64,000 nucleotides of DNA, taken from the NCBI RefSeq assembly GCF_018812025.1, contig NC_063052.1, positions 17,071,414 to 17,135,413 of the forward strand. The letters are read 5' to 3'. Shown here in pieces: positions 53,452 to 64,000 of this stretch. The stretch is from Megalobrama amblycephala (Eukaryota; Chordata; Actinopteri; Cypriniformes; Xenocyprididae). Under the pieces are notes generated by a model. It did not search any database. It was not told the origin of the DNA and was given only the letters and a program-made list of their open reading frames with translations. Both the position numbers and the translations under genes were made by a program. Numbering within the stretch: position 1 is the first letter of the stretch; the number at the start of each line of letters is the position of its first letter.

Positions 53452-53795
53452 TAAGAGAAATTTGCTTAGTTGGACCCTTTTAGTGGTCAAACTATCTGCC
53501 GACAGAGAATGACCTGTGTCTGTAGTGAAGAATGACACTGAAAGCATCAAAATATCAGCATGTTTGTCTGTTCTGAATGTCAAGATGCAAAACATGTTCA
53601 TTTCTTTTTCTTTTTTTACTTACAAAATATTCTATGAAATACAATACCATTTACTGCATTTCCTTTGTCAAAAAACAAACAGTATGACAAATTTTAGTTT
53701 TCTGATTTTCTATGAAAACACTGAAATATAAAACAGCGGGCAGAAGGGGAAATCTTCAGGTGACGAAATACATCGAGAGTGAGAGCAGAAGCTCT

Positions 53796-64000
<10,205 letters not shown>

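Overview
The window is nuclear DNA of a teleost fish, most likely a cyprinid. Evidence: three vertebrate genes with GT-AG introns, an AT-rich background, and dense fish-type mobile DNA (hAT and TTAA-flanked MITEs, Tc1/mariner, a DIRS retrotransposon, a tRNA-type SINE, L1 and other LINE pieces). No prokaryotic, organellar or exogenous viral feature was seen.

Layout. (1) 1-33890, minus strand: CTDP1/FCP1, the RNA polymerase II CTD phosphatase. Ten exons were reconstructed with continuous phase (about 769 residues); the 3' exons lie beyond the left edge. (2) 33891-35217: a head-to-head interval of about 1.3 kb carrying a GTCACGTGAC palindrome, a CRE-like site, a CCAAT box and an ETS-type site. 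(3) 35218-51344, plus strand: ADCK5, a mitochondrial UbiB/ADCK-family kinase-like protein, complete in 15 exons and 580 codons, with a poly(A) signal at 52037. (4) 53796-64000, minus strand, tail-to-tail with ADCK5: the 3' half of CPSF1 (CPSF160), 18 exons and 747 residues, continuing beyond the right edge.

All three genes look intact. CTDP1 recycles Pol II by dephosphorylating its tail, CPSF1 belongs to the AAUAAA-recognising 3'-processing complex, and ADCK5 acts in mitochondria, so there is no obvious single pathway.

The introns hold most of the unusual structure. There are nested insertions with readable target-site duplications: hAT in SINE in a TTAA element at 1332-3460; Tc1 in hAT at 5634-7580; a TTAA element and a hAT MITE in a DIRS at 16690-19943; Tc1 in a MITE at 38731-41117; a MITE in L1 at 42690-44765; and hAT at the edge of a TTAA element at 47335-49198. 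There are also several large inverted repeats, a filled/empty site pair (copies at about 860-1300 and 35830-37030), a three-part local duplication inside CPSF1 introns, and a small THAP-like reading frame inside a palindromic MITE. I found no clear new gene system; the best candidates for follow-up are in the findings.
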